The notes: generated from the letters alone by a model not told the origin. A stretch of DNA of 64,000 nucleotides from Oceanospirillum sanctuarii (GCF_002150805.1 NZ_MTBA01000001.1:297854-361853); one strand, 5' to 3'. Counted from the first letter of the stretch, positions 24,140 through 33,091 are shown. Translations and numbers: made by a program.

Positions 24140-25210
24140 GTGCAGATTACTTTTTTGGGCACCTCCTCTGGTGCGCCCTCCCGTCATCGAAATGTCAGCG
24201 CTACTGCAATTCAGCCGGAAAAGAGCAAGCAATGGGCTCTGGTGGATTGTGGTGAAGCCACACAGCATCAGTTGCTGTACACGCCTTTATCACCGCAAAA
24301 GCTCTCCGTGGTGTTGATCACCCACAAGCACGGTGACCATTGTTATGGCTTGCCGGGGCTGCTGGCGTCCTGTCAGCTGAATGGCCGAACTGAGCCGTTG
24401 ACTCTTGTGGCTCCGGAGCAGGTCTGGCGTTATCTGAAGGCGGTGATTGAGCTGACAGATCTGCACATTACCTATCCGCTGGAGTTTATTCCGGTATCAG
24501 AAGAGCTGGATCTGGTCACTGCAGGCTTTCGGATTACGGCGCATCCTTTAAGTCATCGGGTGCCGAGTTGGGCCTATCGTTTTGAAGAAGCAGTGGTGCC
24601 GAAGAAGCTGAATCTGGAGCTCCTGAAAGCAGAAGGGATACCCTCCGGTAATCACTTTGGCCGCCTGCAGGCGGGGGATGATGTCACTCTGCCGGATGGT
24701 ACTGAGCTGAAAAGCAGCGAATATACCTTTGACTCCTGGTCTGCCCGGATTGCGGTTATCGCGGGTGATAACGATAGCCCGGATCTTCTGACAGAAGCCT
24801 GTCGCGGTGCCCATCTTCTGGTGCATGAGTCGACCTACACTCAGGAAGTACTGGATCATGTCGGGCCGGAACCGCAGCACTCATCAGCTGAGATGGTTTC
24901 CTGTTTCGCCCAGAAAATTGAGTTGGCTAATCTGCTGCTGACGCACTTTAGTCCGCGTTATCTGAAAGATGCCTGTAAAAAGCGGGATCGCAGCATCGAA
25001 GAGATCCGCCATGAGGCGCGATTGCATTACACCGGTCGTCTGTTTCTGGCGGAAGACTTTGAAGAGTACGAGCTGGACCGGAAAGGCATCCTGCACTTTA
25101 ACCAGCACCTGAGACGGGATCGCCATAAAGCGCAGAAGGTGCACGGCAATTCAAACAATCAGGGGCATTCGGGCAGCGCCCACAAGCATGATCACAGGAA
25201 GGAGCGCTAA
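24140..25210 (+). CDS. rnz: Ribonuclease Z-like metallo-beta-lactamase
   Basis: A 356-residue protein of the RNase Z group. The fold signature is complete: ITFLGTSSGAPSRHRNVS at the N-terminus, ITHKHGDHCYGLPGL with the HxHxDH metal motif (62-67), HPLSHRVPSWAYRFE, IAGDN and LLVHESTY, and a final LLTHFSPRY. RNase Z trims the 3' ends of tRNA precursors, or in bacteria with CCA-encoded tRNAs acts on other RNAs. The start is a GTG with only a weak ribosome site. The last 25 residues are rich in His, Lys and Arg, an unusual addition that may bind metal or RNA. Confidence 0.88.
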   Translation: MQITFLGTSSGAPSRHRNVSATAIQPEKSKQWALVDCGEATQHQLLYTPLSPQKLSVVLITHKHGDHCYGLPGLLASCQLNGRTEPLTLVAPEQVWRYLKAVIELTDLHITYPLEFIPVSEELDLVTAGFRITAHPLSHRVPSWAYRFEEAVVPKKLNLELLKAEGIPSGNHFGRLQAGDDVTLPDGTELKSSEYTFDSWSARIAVIAGDNDSPDLLTEACRGAHLLVHESTYTQEVLDHVGPEPQHSSAEMVSCFAQKIELANLLLTHFSPRYLKDACKKRDRSIEEIRHEARLHYTGRLFLAEDFEEYELDRKGILHFNQHLRRDRHKAQKVHGNSNNQGHSGSAHKHDHRKER

Positions 25211-25211
25211 G

Positions 25212-25646
25212 ATGGAGATCGCGTTTCTTTTCTTCTCAGCCTTTATGGCCGCAACCATTTTTCCGTTTTACTCCGAAGCCTGGTTATTTATTCTGCTGCA
25301 GCAGGGGCATGATCCCGTCATGCTGGTGGCGGTGGCGTCACTGGGCAATACGCTGGGAGCAGTGGTGAACTGGTATCTGGGGAAGTACCTGCTCAAATAT
25401 CAGCATAAACGCTGGTTCTATTTTAAAGCGGAGCAGATTGAACGGATGCAGGTTAAATTCCAGCGCTATGGTGTCTGGAGTCTGCTGATGGCATGGCTGC
25501 CGATCGTCGGAGATGTTCTGACCCTGATCGCAGGGATCATGAAAGTGCGTCTTTTGCCCTTCTTAGCCCTGGTGGCTACAGGTAAAACCCTGCGCTATCT
25601 GGCAGTGGTTTATCTGGCAGGCTGGTTTACACAAACAGTGGCGTAA
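25212..25646 (+). CDS. YqaA/DedA-like inner-membrane protein
   Basis: A 144-residue membrane protein of the YqaA group in the SNARE-associated (DedA) superfamily: FSAFMAATIFPFYSEAWLFIL, VASLGNTLGAVVNWYLGKY, a conserved RYGVWSLLMAWLPIVGDVLTLIAGIMKV and a closing hydrophobic helix. ATG 25212 is chosen since GGAAGGAGCG lies just before it and it follows the RNase Z stop by one base. DedA proteins are thought to move lipids across the membrane; for YqaA this is not shown. Confidence 0.88.
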   Translation: MEIAFLFFSAFMAATIFPFYSEAWLFILLQQGHDPVMLVAVASLGNTLGAVVNWYLGKYLLKYQHKRWFYFKAEQIERMQVKFQRYGVWSLLMAWLPIVGDVLTLIAGIMKVRLLPFLALVATGKTLRYLAVVYLAGWFTQTVA

Positions 25647-25852
25647 ACATCTAACGCACATTCGCACATTCGCCCATTTCTGGCCCCCGTTAGGGGAAGA
25701 GCTTATGAGTTCCGGTATTACTTCTTTTTCTCTTCAGACATTATCCGGCCTTCAAGAAAGTGCGGATTTACGCACAGCTTAACAGGCTGTCTGACGAGAG
25801 AGGTTGTAACGCTCTGTTTTCGACCTGAATCTTGATGCTTCAGGCAGAAATC

Positions 25853-26038
25853 TTAGTGAGCGTGACGACCAAAGTGCAGGCTGATTTTTGGCAGCTTGAA
25901 GCTCAGTTTAGAAGCGATAGTTGCTTTCAGATTGGTGAAAAATTCTGAGATGTACTCATCGCGCTCTTCTTTAGCTTTTGCTACGTAGAATTCGATGTCG
26001 ATGTTGCCGTAAACGTCTTTTTTGATTTCGTTGTTCAT
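25853..26038 (-). CDS. Small protein of unknown function
   Basis: A 61-residue protein, ATG 26038 chosen since AGGAC lies upstream (a TTG at 26080 would add 14 residues). The first half is acidic (MNNEIKKDVYGNIDIEFYVAKAKEERDE), the second basic and ends FGRHAH. The DxYxxKAxxxR pattern recalls small alphaproteobacterial and gammaproteobacterial proteins of the RSP_7527 type, but I cannot be sure. It is divergent from the GcvA-like regulator gene and shares its promoter region, so it may be its target. Confidence 0.65.
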   Translation of the reverse strand: MNNEIKKDVYGNIDIEFYVAKAKEERDEYISEFFTNLKATIASKLSFKLPKISLHFGRHAH

Positions 26039-26191
26039 GATTAAAGTCCTGTAAGTCAGATATATTAAGGTCTTTAGCAATACCGGAGAGAGATATGGTT
26101 TTGGCCTTTGGCCTGATCACTTTCGGTGTTTAACTAAAGTGGGTGTATCTTAAGACTTTGGTATAGACTCGACAAACGACCTTTTTTAACT

Positions 26192-26218
26192 TGATTGATG
26201 AGAAAAACTAATCAATCA
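26192..26218. promoter_or_regulatory. Inverted repeat between small gene and LysR gene
   Basis: TGATTGAT (26192-26199) faces ATCAATCA (26211-26218) with an 11-base spacer, in the shared promoter of two divergent genes. This is the usual place and form of a LysR regulator binding site. Confidence 0.5.
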
Positions 26219-26271
26219 TCAGTGTTTTATTCTGCCGGAAAAAGAGGTGATTTATCAGACGCTTACCTCCT

Positions 26272-27144
26272 ATGAATGCGCTTCGGGTTTTTGAGGCTGC
26301 AGCCCGTAATGAGAGCTTTGCTCAGGCTGCTGAAGAACTTTTTATTACTGCTTCTGCGGTCAGTCATCAGATCAAAAGTCTGGAAGGCTATCTGGGGCTT
26401 AGCCTGTTTCGGCGAAACAAGCGCAAGGTAGAGCTGACGGCGGCTGGCGCTCAGTATCTTCAGTCCGTACGTGGTGCTTTGGATGAGATTGAAGCAGCCA
26501 CTTACCGTCTCACCTCAAACCCGGAACGGGATGTGGTGACCATTAGTGTTGCGCCTAACTTTCTGATTCGCTGGCTGATGCCGCGAATGAACCGCTTTCA
26601 GGCGCTGTTTCCCGATGTAGAACTACAGATCAGTGCCTCTTCCGGTTTGATCGATTTTAATAAGCAAAACACGGATATGGCGGTCTATTACGGTCACGGC
26701 GACTGGCACGATATTGAGGTACATTTCCTGCGTAATGTACTACTGGTGCCTGTCTGTAGTCCGTCGTTGCTGGAAGGCCGTCATGCCTTAAATGAACCGG
26801 TGGATCTGCGTCACCATACTCTGATTCATGTAAGTAAACGGTTGCATGAGTGGCCGGAATGGCTGCAGCTTGCAGGGGTGGAATACAAAGGCTTCAGTCG
26901 TGGTTTACAGTTGTCCAGTAGTCAGCTGGCGACAGGGGCGGCTCAGGAAGGCTTAGGTGTTGCACTGGCCGACAGTACACTGACTTCCCGTGAGATCGAG
27001 CAGGGTAAGCTGATTATGCCCTTTGATATCAAGCTGGACACCCACAAATCGTTTTATCTGGTGTATCAGAAACAGCGCCCGCTATCGTATGGAATGAAGG
27101 TGTTTAAAGACTGGATGATTGAAGAGATGCAGGATGGTTTGTAG
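26272..27144 (+). CDS. LysR family regulator, GcvA-like
   Basis: A LysR regulator: winged helix at the N-terminus (ALRVFEAAARNESFAQAAEELFITASAVSHQIKSLEGYLG in part) and an effector domain with WLMPRMNRFQALFPDVELQ and TDMAVYYGHGDW, as in GcvA. The ATG at 26272 gives 290 residues but has no ribosome site. Upstream in frame are codons for IRRLPP, the usual opening of GcvA-like proteins (RRLPPLNALR), and an ideal AAAGAGGTG sits six bases before the ATC at 26254. Translation may therefore start at ATC 26254. The regulated gene is unknown. Confidence 0.88.
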   Translation: MNALRVFEAAARNESFAQAAEELFITASAVSHQIKSLEGYLGLSLFRRNKRKVELTAAGAQYLQSVRGALDEIEAATYRLTSNPERDVVTISVAPNFLIRWLMPRMNRFQALFPDVELQISASSGLIDFNKQNTDMAVYYGHGDWHDIEVHFLRNVLLVPVCSPSLLEGRHALNEPVDLRHHTLIHVSKRLHEWPEWLQLAGVEYKGFSRGLQLSSSQLATGAAQEGLGVALADSTLTSREIEQGKLIMPFDIKLDTHKSFYLVYQKQRPLSYGMKVFKDWMIEEMQDGL

Positions 27145-27187
27145 CTCTCAGGCATTCAGACGGCAGCAGGATAAACCGCAGGAAACG

Positions 27188-27250
27188 AAAAAAGCCCCTG
27201 ACAAGCCAGGATTGTGAGAAATCACAGCTGGCTAACTCAGGGGCTTTTTT
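27188..27250. terminator. Bidirectional terminator with nested stems
   Basis: AAAAAAGCCCCTGA (27188-27201) pairs with TCAGGGGCTTTTTT (27237-27250); inside are AGCCAG/CTGGCT and TGTGA/TCACA stems. It serves the LysR gene and the small convergent gene. Confidence 0.9.
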
Positions 27251-27289
27251 TACTGCTGGTGCGTGCCGGTCTTTATTTTACCGGCAGGA

Positions 27290-27511
27290 CTAGCAGCTGA
27301 ATACGTAATATTCAGCGTCAGCACTCAGCGCATCCTCACCCAGAATATCTTCCAGTGGGGTAGTGCGGCTTTTTTGCTTAAACGCTTCATAAGTGATCGC
27401 CTGTACGGCCAGATCACCATTGTCATCAACGATCAAAACGCTGTCGTCTTTGATCGCTTTCTGAATCTTTTTCTGCTGGCTGTTAGAAACAGCAATTTCC
27501 TGAATGCTCAT
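27290..27511 (-). CDS. Small protein of unknown function
   Basis: A 73-residue acidic protein (MSIQEIAVSNSQQKKIQKAIKDD, then VLIVDDNGDLAVQAITYEAF, ending AEYYVFSC). AGGAGTGCT directly before the ATG supports translation. No family is recognised. It stands alone between a terminator and a gene-free stretch. Confidence 0.6.
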   Translation of the reverse strand: MSIQEIAVSNSQQKKIQKAIKDDSVLIVDDNGDLAVQAITYEAFKQKSRTTPLEDILGEDALSADAEYYVFSC

Positions 27512-27677
27512 AGCACTCCTGATTGGGTTGTCGGTTGCATTAAAGGCTGGCGTGTCGCTTAAGGTGTCTCTGCCAGCGGGCAGGGCACTCTAACGTAAAT
27601 TATGAGGATAGCAAAGGGAGATATATTCCGGCAGGCCGATCTTGCAATGAAAATGGCAAATTCCGGTAGTCAGTTAG

Positions 27678-27722
27678 CCAAGGGGGTTTTGACCAAGGGG
27701 GATTGAGTCAAGGGGATCAGCG
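27678..27722. repeat. 3 x 15 bp tandem repeat in a gene-free region
   Basis: Three units of exactly 15 bases: CCAAGGGGGTTTTGA, CCAAGGGGGATTGAG and TCAAGGGGATCAGCG. They lie in the 399-base stretch 27512-27910, in which no gene is seen; the remainder contains only the hairpin at 27854-27880. Confidence 0.7.
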
Positions 27723-27853
27723 AAAAAAACTGCGCCGGATGATAAAGCGCTGTCAGAGACCAATGTCCTGCAGGCTTTATCTTCCTGACACAGAAAACCC
27801 AAAACGGGCAAGCACGGTTCAACCCATCAGATGATGGGGCGTTCACTTCCACT

Positions 27854-27880
27854 GCTGCTATCTCACCGGGAGATAGCAGC
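27854..27880 (-). terminator. Hairpin after the SLC13 transporter gene
   Basis: GCTGCTATCTC and GAGATAGCAGC form a perfect 11 bp stem with a 5-base loop, 31 bases after the transporter stop codon. It lacks a T run, so it may protect the 3' end or be a weak terminator. Confidence 0.5.
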
Positions 27881-27910
27881 AATTACAGAAGACAGTTAAC
27901 GCTGTTCTGA

Positions 27911-29353
27911 TCAGAAGCCCAGAATGCCCGGGGCAACCAGCATGGTGAATGCGGTGATCAGAATAATGGCAACAACGTTCAGGAACAGACCTGCGCGGAT
28001 CATATCGCCCATGCGGATCATGCCGGAACCAAATACGATGGCGTTAGGTGGTGTTGCCACCGGCATCATAAAGGCACAGCTTGCGGCCATAGCAGCAGGA
28101 ATCACCCAAACCAGTGGGGTACCTGTAATGGATTCAGCAACAGGGCCCAGCAGCGGCAGGAAGCCTGCAGCGGTAGCTGTGTTACTGGTGATCTCGGTCA
28201 GGAAGGTGATCAGAGCTGTTACCAGCAACACGCCCAGAATCAGAGGAATCGCGCTTGCGCCTTCAATCTGCAGAGCGATGAACTCAGCCAGACCGCTGTT
28301 TTTGATCATCGCAGCCAGCGTCAGACCACCACCGAACAGCAGCAGGATGCCCCAAGGTACTTTTTGTGCGCTTTCCCAGTCCAGAATACGCTCATCGCTA
28401 CCGGATTTAGCCGGGATAACGAACAGCAGAATACCCGCCAGAATCGCAATGCCGGTGTCAGAGATCTTGATACCGGTCAGGTCGCCGAGGTACGGACGGA
28501 AGATCCAGCAGATCGCGGCGAAAGCAAAGATGGTCAGTACTTTCTTCTCGGCAGAAGAGGTTTTACCCAGGCCATTCAGCTGCTCTTTAAACACAGACTT
28601 GGCGCTGACTTCACCCGCCTGATCAACCTTGTAGCTCACCTTGGTCAGCCAGATCCAGCAAACCGCCAGCATGATAATGGACAGCGGCAGTGCCAGCGTC
28701 ATCCACTCAGAGAAACCAATTTCGATGTTGTAGCTGTCAGACAGGTACGCTGCCATCAGAGCGTTTGGTGGCGTACCGATCAGGGTGGCAATACCACCGA
28801 TACTGGCTGCATAAGCGATAGAGAGCAGCATTGCTTTGGCAAACGCTTCGTTGTTTGGCTCTTTCTCTTTAACAATCTGAATCACAGACAGCGCGATCGG
28901 CAGCATCATAACTGCGGTTGCCGTGTTTGACATCCACATAGACAGGAAAGCGGTAACCAGCATCATGCCCAGAATCTGAACACTTGGCTTACTACCGGCA
29001 TACAGCATGGTTTTCAGGGCGATACGCTTATGCAGATTCCAGCGCTCCATCGCGATGGAGATCAGGAAACCACCCAGGAACAGGAAGATCAGTGGGTGAG
29101 CGTAAGGGGCTGAAACGGTTTTGATTCCTGCAATGCCCACAACTGGCGCAACAGCCAGTGGCAACAGGGATGCCGCAGGAATAGAAACAGCTTCTGAGAT
29201 CCACCAGCTGGCCATCCAGAAGGCAAGACCGGCAGTACGCCAGGCTTCTACCGACAGACCTTCGGCAGGCGGATCAATTAACAGGGTCATCAGCATGACG
29301 GCGGGGCCGAGCAGCAGCATCAGCCAGGGTGTTTTCTTATTGTTTTCACTCAT
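27911..29353 (-). CDS. SLC13/DASS family sodium-coupled anion transporter
   Basis: A 480-residue inner-membrane protein with about twelve hydrophobic segments. Two SNT motifs of the DASS family can be read, MWMSNTATAVMMLPIA and EITSNTATAAGFLPLL, each at the tip of a hairpin that binds Na+ and the carboxylate group; GGIATLIGTPPNALM and VATPPNAIVFGSGMI are further signatures. The likely substrates are C4-dicarboxylates such as succinate or malate. A sigma-54 promoter lies upstream and a DctB/DctD-like two-component system is next to it, which together suggest substrate-induced uptake. Confidence 0.92.
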   Translation of the reverse strand: MSENNKKTPWLMLLLGPAVMLMTLLIDPPAEGLSVEAWRTAGLAFWMASWWISEAVSIPAASLLPLAVAPVVGIAGIKTVSAPYAHPLIFLFLGGFLISIAMERWNLHKRIALKTMLYAGSKPSVQILGMMLVTAFLSMWMSNTATAVMMLPIALSVIQIVKEKEPNNEAFAKAMLLSIAYAASIGGIATLIGTPPNALMAAYLSDSYNIEIGFSEWMTLALPLSIIMLAVCWIWLTKVSYKVDQAGEVSAKSVFKEQLNGLGKTSSAEKKVLTIFAFAAICWIFRPYLGDLTGIKISDTGIAILAGILLFVIPAKSGSDERILDWESAQKVPWGILLLFGGGLTLAAMIKNSGLAEFIALQIEGASAIPLILGVLLVTALITFLTEITSNTATAAGFLPLLGPVAESITGTPLVWVIPAAMAASCAFMMPVATPPNAIVFGSGMIRMGDMIRAGLFLNVVAIILITAFTMLVAPGILGF

Positions 29354-29508
29354 GAAAAACCATCCTCAAATCGAATTGGTTCAGTGCCTTTCCCTCTGCT
29401 AAGCCGTGGTGAACGCAGGTACACCGGCGACTTGTCTGAACATGGCAAGAATTTAGGCTGCAGGGTGAGTTATGGGTTATCCCTGAAACCTTCTTCGGTT
29501 GAGTAGTT

Positions 29509-29524
29509 TGCAAGGTGGTTGCCA
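29509..29524 (-). promoter_or_regulatory. Sigma-54 promoter of the SLC13 transporter gene
   Basis: On the minus strand TGGCAACCACCTTGCA matches the -24/-12 consensus TGGCAC-N5-TTGCW with one mismatch, GG and GC being exactly ten bases apart. It is about 155 bases before the transporter start and lies in the 442-base gap 29354-29795. About 110 bases further upstream, TTGTGCGG and TTGTGACAA (29630-29651, minus strand) resemble DctD-type enhancer half-sites. The adjacent response regulator has the GAFTGA motif needed to activate it. Confidence 0.85.
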
Positions 29525-29795
29525 AACCTTGGTTTTGAAAAAATATTCAATAAAAACAGATGGTTATGATTTGATGGGTTTTCTTGGATAAAAAAAAGTA
29601 GGGATTTCCATACAGCCTATAAGAGTGGTTTGTCACAAAATCCGCACAAAATTTATAGTCTTGAAATAGGGATCAGCTTGATCGGTTATCTTAGGAAGGT
29701 AAGGTGACTAAAAGAGGCCACTAAAAGAGGAAACCAAAGGTGGGCGGCAGATGATCGATAGTGGTGGGTGATAAAAGAAAAGTAAAAAGGGAGGA

Positions 29796-31154
29796 TCAAT
29801 CCTCCCTAGTGTAATGCCTGCGCTCAAGGCCGTATTTGGCCATCTTGTCGTAAAAGGTTTTACGGGGCAGTTTCAACAGCTCCAGGGTGTCTTTAACAGA
29901 GCCTGAGGTCTGGCGCAGGGCATCCTCGATCACGGCCTGCTCATAGAAGGCGACCTTTTCTGCTAACCCAAGATCCAGACTGAAATCCGGTTGGGCGATA
30001 CCGCCTTTTAACTCGATCGGTTTACCCAGCAGAACATGGCGTTCAGCCACATTTCTCAGTTCCCGCACATTACCGGGCCAGTCGTAATGCAGTAGTTCCT
30101 GCAGGCTCTGGCTGTCCAGAGAGCAAAGGGTTTTGTGAAAACGGTTAGCAGCAATGGAGCTGAAATGCTTAAACAGTAGGGGAATATCGGCTTTTCGGCT
30201 GCGAAGGGGCGGTATATCCACCTTTACCAGATTAAGCCGGTAGTAGAGATCGGCGCGGAATTTACCCTCTTCTGACAGTGCCAGAAGATCAACCTTGGTC
30301 GCGGCCACAATACGCAGATCCAGCGGGATCTTCTCGTTACTGCCCACAGGCGTGACCGCCCGTTCTTCCAGTACCCGCAGCAGTTTGACCTGTAGTGCCA
30401 TAGGGGTGGCTTCAATCTCATCAAGAAAGACGGTGCCGCCGTTGGCAAACTCGAACTTACCGGTTCGGCGTTCCGATGCGCCGGTAAAAGCACCTTTTTC
30501 CGCACCGAACAGCTCACTCTCGATCAGGTTTTCCGGAATAGCCGCACAGTTCAGGTCAACAAAGTTCGCTGATGAGCGGTCACTGTGATCGTGCAGAAAA
30601 CGGGCAACTAGCTCTTTACCGGTTCCGGTTTCACCATCGATCAGCACGTCTGCCGGCGTGTTGGCAACACTGTTGAGCAGTTCCAGCATCTCCAGCATGG
30701 CCGGAGTTTCCCCCAGAATACGAACACCGGGTTCCTTGTTGTGTTTCACCTGTTCTTTCAGGGCTCGGTTTTCCATCACCAGACGGCGTTTTTCGATGGC
30801 GTGGGCAACAGAGTCGAGCAGAGATTCTTTAATCGGCTTCTCAAAGAAATCGTAAGCACCCTTGTGCATCGCTTCCACGGCCAGAGAGACATCCGCAAAG
30901 CCGGTCAGCAGAATCACCGGCAGTTCGCTGTCGAAGGTCTGAATCTGTTCCAGCAGCTCAATGCCGTTCATCTCCGGCATATTGATATCGCTGATCACGA
31001 TACCGTTAAAATCCCGATGCATACGATCCAGCGCGGTCATTGCGCTGGTGAAGGTGGCTACTTCATAGCCTTCCTCGGTCAGCAGCTGGGCCAGTGAACG
31101 ACGGATGATCTCTTCATCATCGATTACAAGAATGTCCGTTTTTCGGAAGGTCAT
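29796..31154 (-). CDS. Sigma-54 dependent response regulator, DctD-like
   Basis: A 452-residue NtrC-family activator. The receiver domain (1-120) has the acidic pocket IDDEE and the phosphorylation site Asp56 in VISDINMPEMNG. The AAA+ domain has Walker A GETGTGKE (174-181), the sigma-54 contact GAFTGA (221-226), Walker B GGTVFLDEIE and YDWPGNVRELRNV. The C-terminal Fis-type helix-turn-helix is SGSVKDTLELLKLPRKTFYDKMAK. Its ATG overlaps the kinase stop by one base. It should activate the sigma-54 promoter of the adjacent transporter gene. Confidence 0.94.
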   Translation of the reverse strand: MTFRKTDILVIDDEEIIRRSLAQLLTEEGYEVATFTSAMTALDRMHRDFNGIVISDINMPEMNGIELLEQIQTFDSELPVILLTGFADVSLAVEAMHKGAYDFFEKPIKESLLDSVAHAIEKRRLVMENRALKEQVKHNKEPGVRILGETPAMLEMLELLNSVANTPADVLIDGETGTGKELVARFLHDHSDRSSANFVDLNCAAIPENLIESELFGAEKGAFTGASERRTGKFEFANGGTVFLDEIEATPMALQVKLLRVLEERAVTPVGSNEKIPLDLRIVAATKVDLLALSEEGKFRADLYYRLNLVKVDIPPLRSRKADIPLLFKHFSSIAANRFHKTLCSLDSQSLQELLHYDWPGNVRELRNVAERHVLLGKPIELKGGIAQPDFSLDLGLAEKVAFYEQAVIEDALRQTSGSVKDTLELLKLPRKTFYDKMAKYGLERRHYTRED

Positions 31155-32926
31155 TAACTTAGGTCTCGCTTAAGAATCAGGGTAAACACAGCGCCGCCTT
31201 CGGGGCTGTTATCCGCGGTCAGAGAGCCGCCGAATGAATCAATGATGCTTCGGGCGATGGAAAGCCCTAAACCTGAACCATGGTTTGATTTCGTGGTGAA
31301 GAAAGGTTCAAAAATCGTATCAATTTTCTGCAGATCCAGCCCCGGCCCGGTATCCCGGATCTCAATAATGGTGGCTTCCGGCTGCTGTTCGATCTGAAGG
31401 TTGATCCGGCGTTCACCGGCACTTTCCCGCATCGCTTCAGTGGCGTTGGACAGCAGATTCACTACCACCTGTTCCAGTTTTAACGGCTCAGCCAGGACAC
31501 GACTGTCCTGTTTGTCATAACTGAAGTGTACACCCTGTTGTTTCAGTTCCGGGCCGACAATCAGCAGAGCATTCTGCAGGCTTTGCTGAAGTGATACCGG
31601 TTTGAGTTGTTCCGATTCAACCCGACTGAACTGCTTGAGCTGGGAGACAATCTGATGAGTCCGGTGGATCAGACTCTCAATGGTGTTGAGGTTTTCCAGC
31701 AGAGGCTCCGTTTTACCCTTCATCAGCATCCGACGGGAGCTGACCAGATAGGTGCTGATAGCGCTTAATGGCTGGTTAATCTCATGGTTGATGCTGGCAG
31801 CCAGTTGGCCGATGGTGGCAAGCTTTGCGCTCTGAATCAGGGCTTTGTGGGCCTTATCCAGCTCTTCAGTACGGGCTTTGATCTCCTGCTCCAGACTGCT
31901 GCGGGTATATAACAGCTGACGATAGCCCGCAACCCGCCGGTAGAGGAAGAAGCCTGCAGGGGCCAGTAACAGATAAAACACCGCAGCGGACAGCAGATAG
32001 CCTGCCAGCGCCTGCAGTGCCATCTGGTAGGGCAGAAGAATCGCCAGATCCATCTCCAGTACGGGGATTTTGGCTTTACCAAAACTGTAGCGACTAAGTG
32101 CAGAGGTAACCTGGCTATCGCTGTTCATCTGCCAAAGCTCCTGCCCCAGAATATTCTGGCTGATGCTCTGATTGAGCAGGTTTTGCTCAATATTCAGATA
32201 GCGCTGGGAGTCCAGAATCTGCTGCCAACTGATACCTGCGGGTTCTGCCAGTTGCTTCAGTCGCCATTCCGGCCGGTTGGAGATAAAGATCACCTGATCC
32301 TGACCATAGCCGATCATGTGGGCTGCGGGATCACCGGTCAGAAGGGCGGTATTTTGCTCGAATTTGGTGATGGCAATTTTTACAGCCACAACCCCCAACA
32401 CCTGATTATCAATGGTGATAGGCGCAGAAAAAAAGGCGCCTCGTTCACCGGATCTCAGACCCATGGCGTAATAACTGGGGGTATCACCGGCTAATGCCCG
32501 ATAGAAGTAGGGGCGAAAACCAAAGTTGCCGCCGACAAAATCCCGTGGGGTATTGTAATTACTGGCCGCAAGTACGATGCCGGATCGGTCCATCACATAA
32601 ACATCATCGGCACCGGCACTCTCGCCAATCTCCATCAGCAGGCGGTTCAGCTCTGTGGTATCGGTTTGGAGTGCAGAGGAGTCTTGCTCGAACCTGACCT
32701 GATCCTGCAGGGTTTTCCGGATCAGGTAGTTACTGGCTAACAGCTGGGGGATATTCTGGTAACGGGCCAGTTCGCTGTTGATATATTCCGCAACATTATC
32801 GGCTTCATATTGCGCTTGCTGGCGAGCCTCGCGATAGGCAAAGTCACTGGCCAGATAAAAGGTCAGCACCAGAACCAGAATCAGTCCAAGCAGGTAGGAG
32901 AGCAGGAGCAGCGGCAGTCGTTTCAT
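31154..32926 (-). CDS. Sensor histidine kinase, DctB-like
   Basis: A 590-residue membrane kinase. A helix at about 5-26 is followed by a periplasmic double PDC/Cache-like domain (DDVYVMDRSGIVLAASNYNTPRDFVG, SGERGAFFSAPI, GVVAVKI), a second helix near 300-325 and a coiled coil. The histidine box is ASINHEINQPLSAI, followed by N box (QVVVNLLSNATEAM), G1 (DTGPGL), F (FFTTKSNHGSGLGLSI). This layout is that of DctB, which senses C4-dicarboxylates. It is the first gene of the pair and its transcript runs into the regulator gene. Confidence 0.93.
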   Translation of the reverse strand: MKRLPLLLLSYLLGLILVLVLTFYLASDFAYREARQQAQYEADNVAEYINSELARYQNIPQLLASNYLIRKTLQDQVRFEQDSSALQTDTTELNRLLMEIGESAGADDVYVMDRSGIVLAASNYNTPRDFVGGNFGFRPYFYRALAGDTPSYYAMGLRSGERGAFFSAPITIDNQVLGVVAVKIAITKFEQNTALLTGDPAAHMIGYGQDQVIFISNRPEWRLKQLAEPAGISWQQILDSQRYLNIEQNLLNQSISQNILGQELWQMNSDSQVTSALSRYSFGKAKIPVLEMDLAILLPYQMALQALAGYLLSAAVFYLLLAPAGFFLYRRVAGYRQLLYTRSSLEQEIKARTEELDKAHKALIQSAKLATIGQLAASINHEINQPLSAISTYLVSSRRMLMKGKTEPLLENLNTIESLIHRTHQIVSQLKQFSRVESEQLKPVSLQQSLQNALLIVGPELKQQGVHFSYDKQDSRVLAEPLKLEQVVVNLLSNATEAMRESAGERRINLQIEQQPEATIIEIRDTGPGLDLQKIDTIFEPFFTTKSNHGSGLGLSIARSIIDSFGGSLTADNSPEGGAVFTLILKRDLS

Positions 32927-33034
32927 TATTTATTCAGCGCAATCGATGGATAAAACAGGCGCTATCTTAGCGGAATTTGCCGGTGAAACGAGAAAAAGAG
33001 TCGTCAAAGGACTATCTTGCTGCGAACAAACGCA

Positions 33035-33063
33035 AAAAGGCCGGTATCCTGTACCGACCTTTT
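33035..33063. terminator. Terminator after the chemoreceptor gene
   Basis: AAAAGGCCGGTA and TACCGACCTTTT pair with one mismatch around a 5-base loop, between the chemoreceptor stop and the kinase start. Confidence 0.75.
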
Positions 33064-33091
33064 CGCTTTGCTTCGGACGCTTATGAGAGGA

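Noticed and set aside
25647..25852. Gene-free stretch with CGCACATT repeats and small hairpins
   Set aside because: Repeats are only two short units; no RNA gene structure could be built.
27670..27882. 70-codon minus-strand reading frame in the gap after the transporter
   Set aside because: It runs through the 15 bp repeats and a hairpin, has no ribosome site and no protein-like composition.
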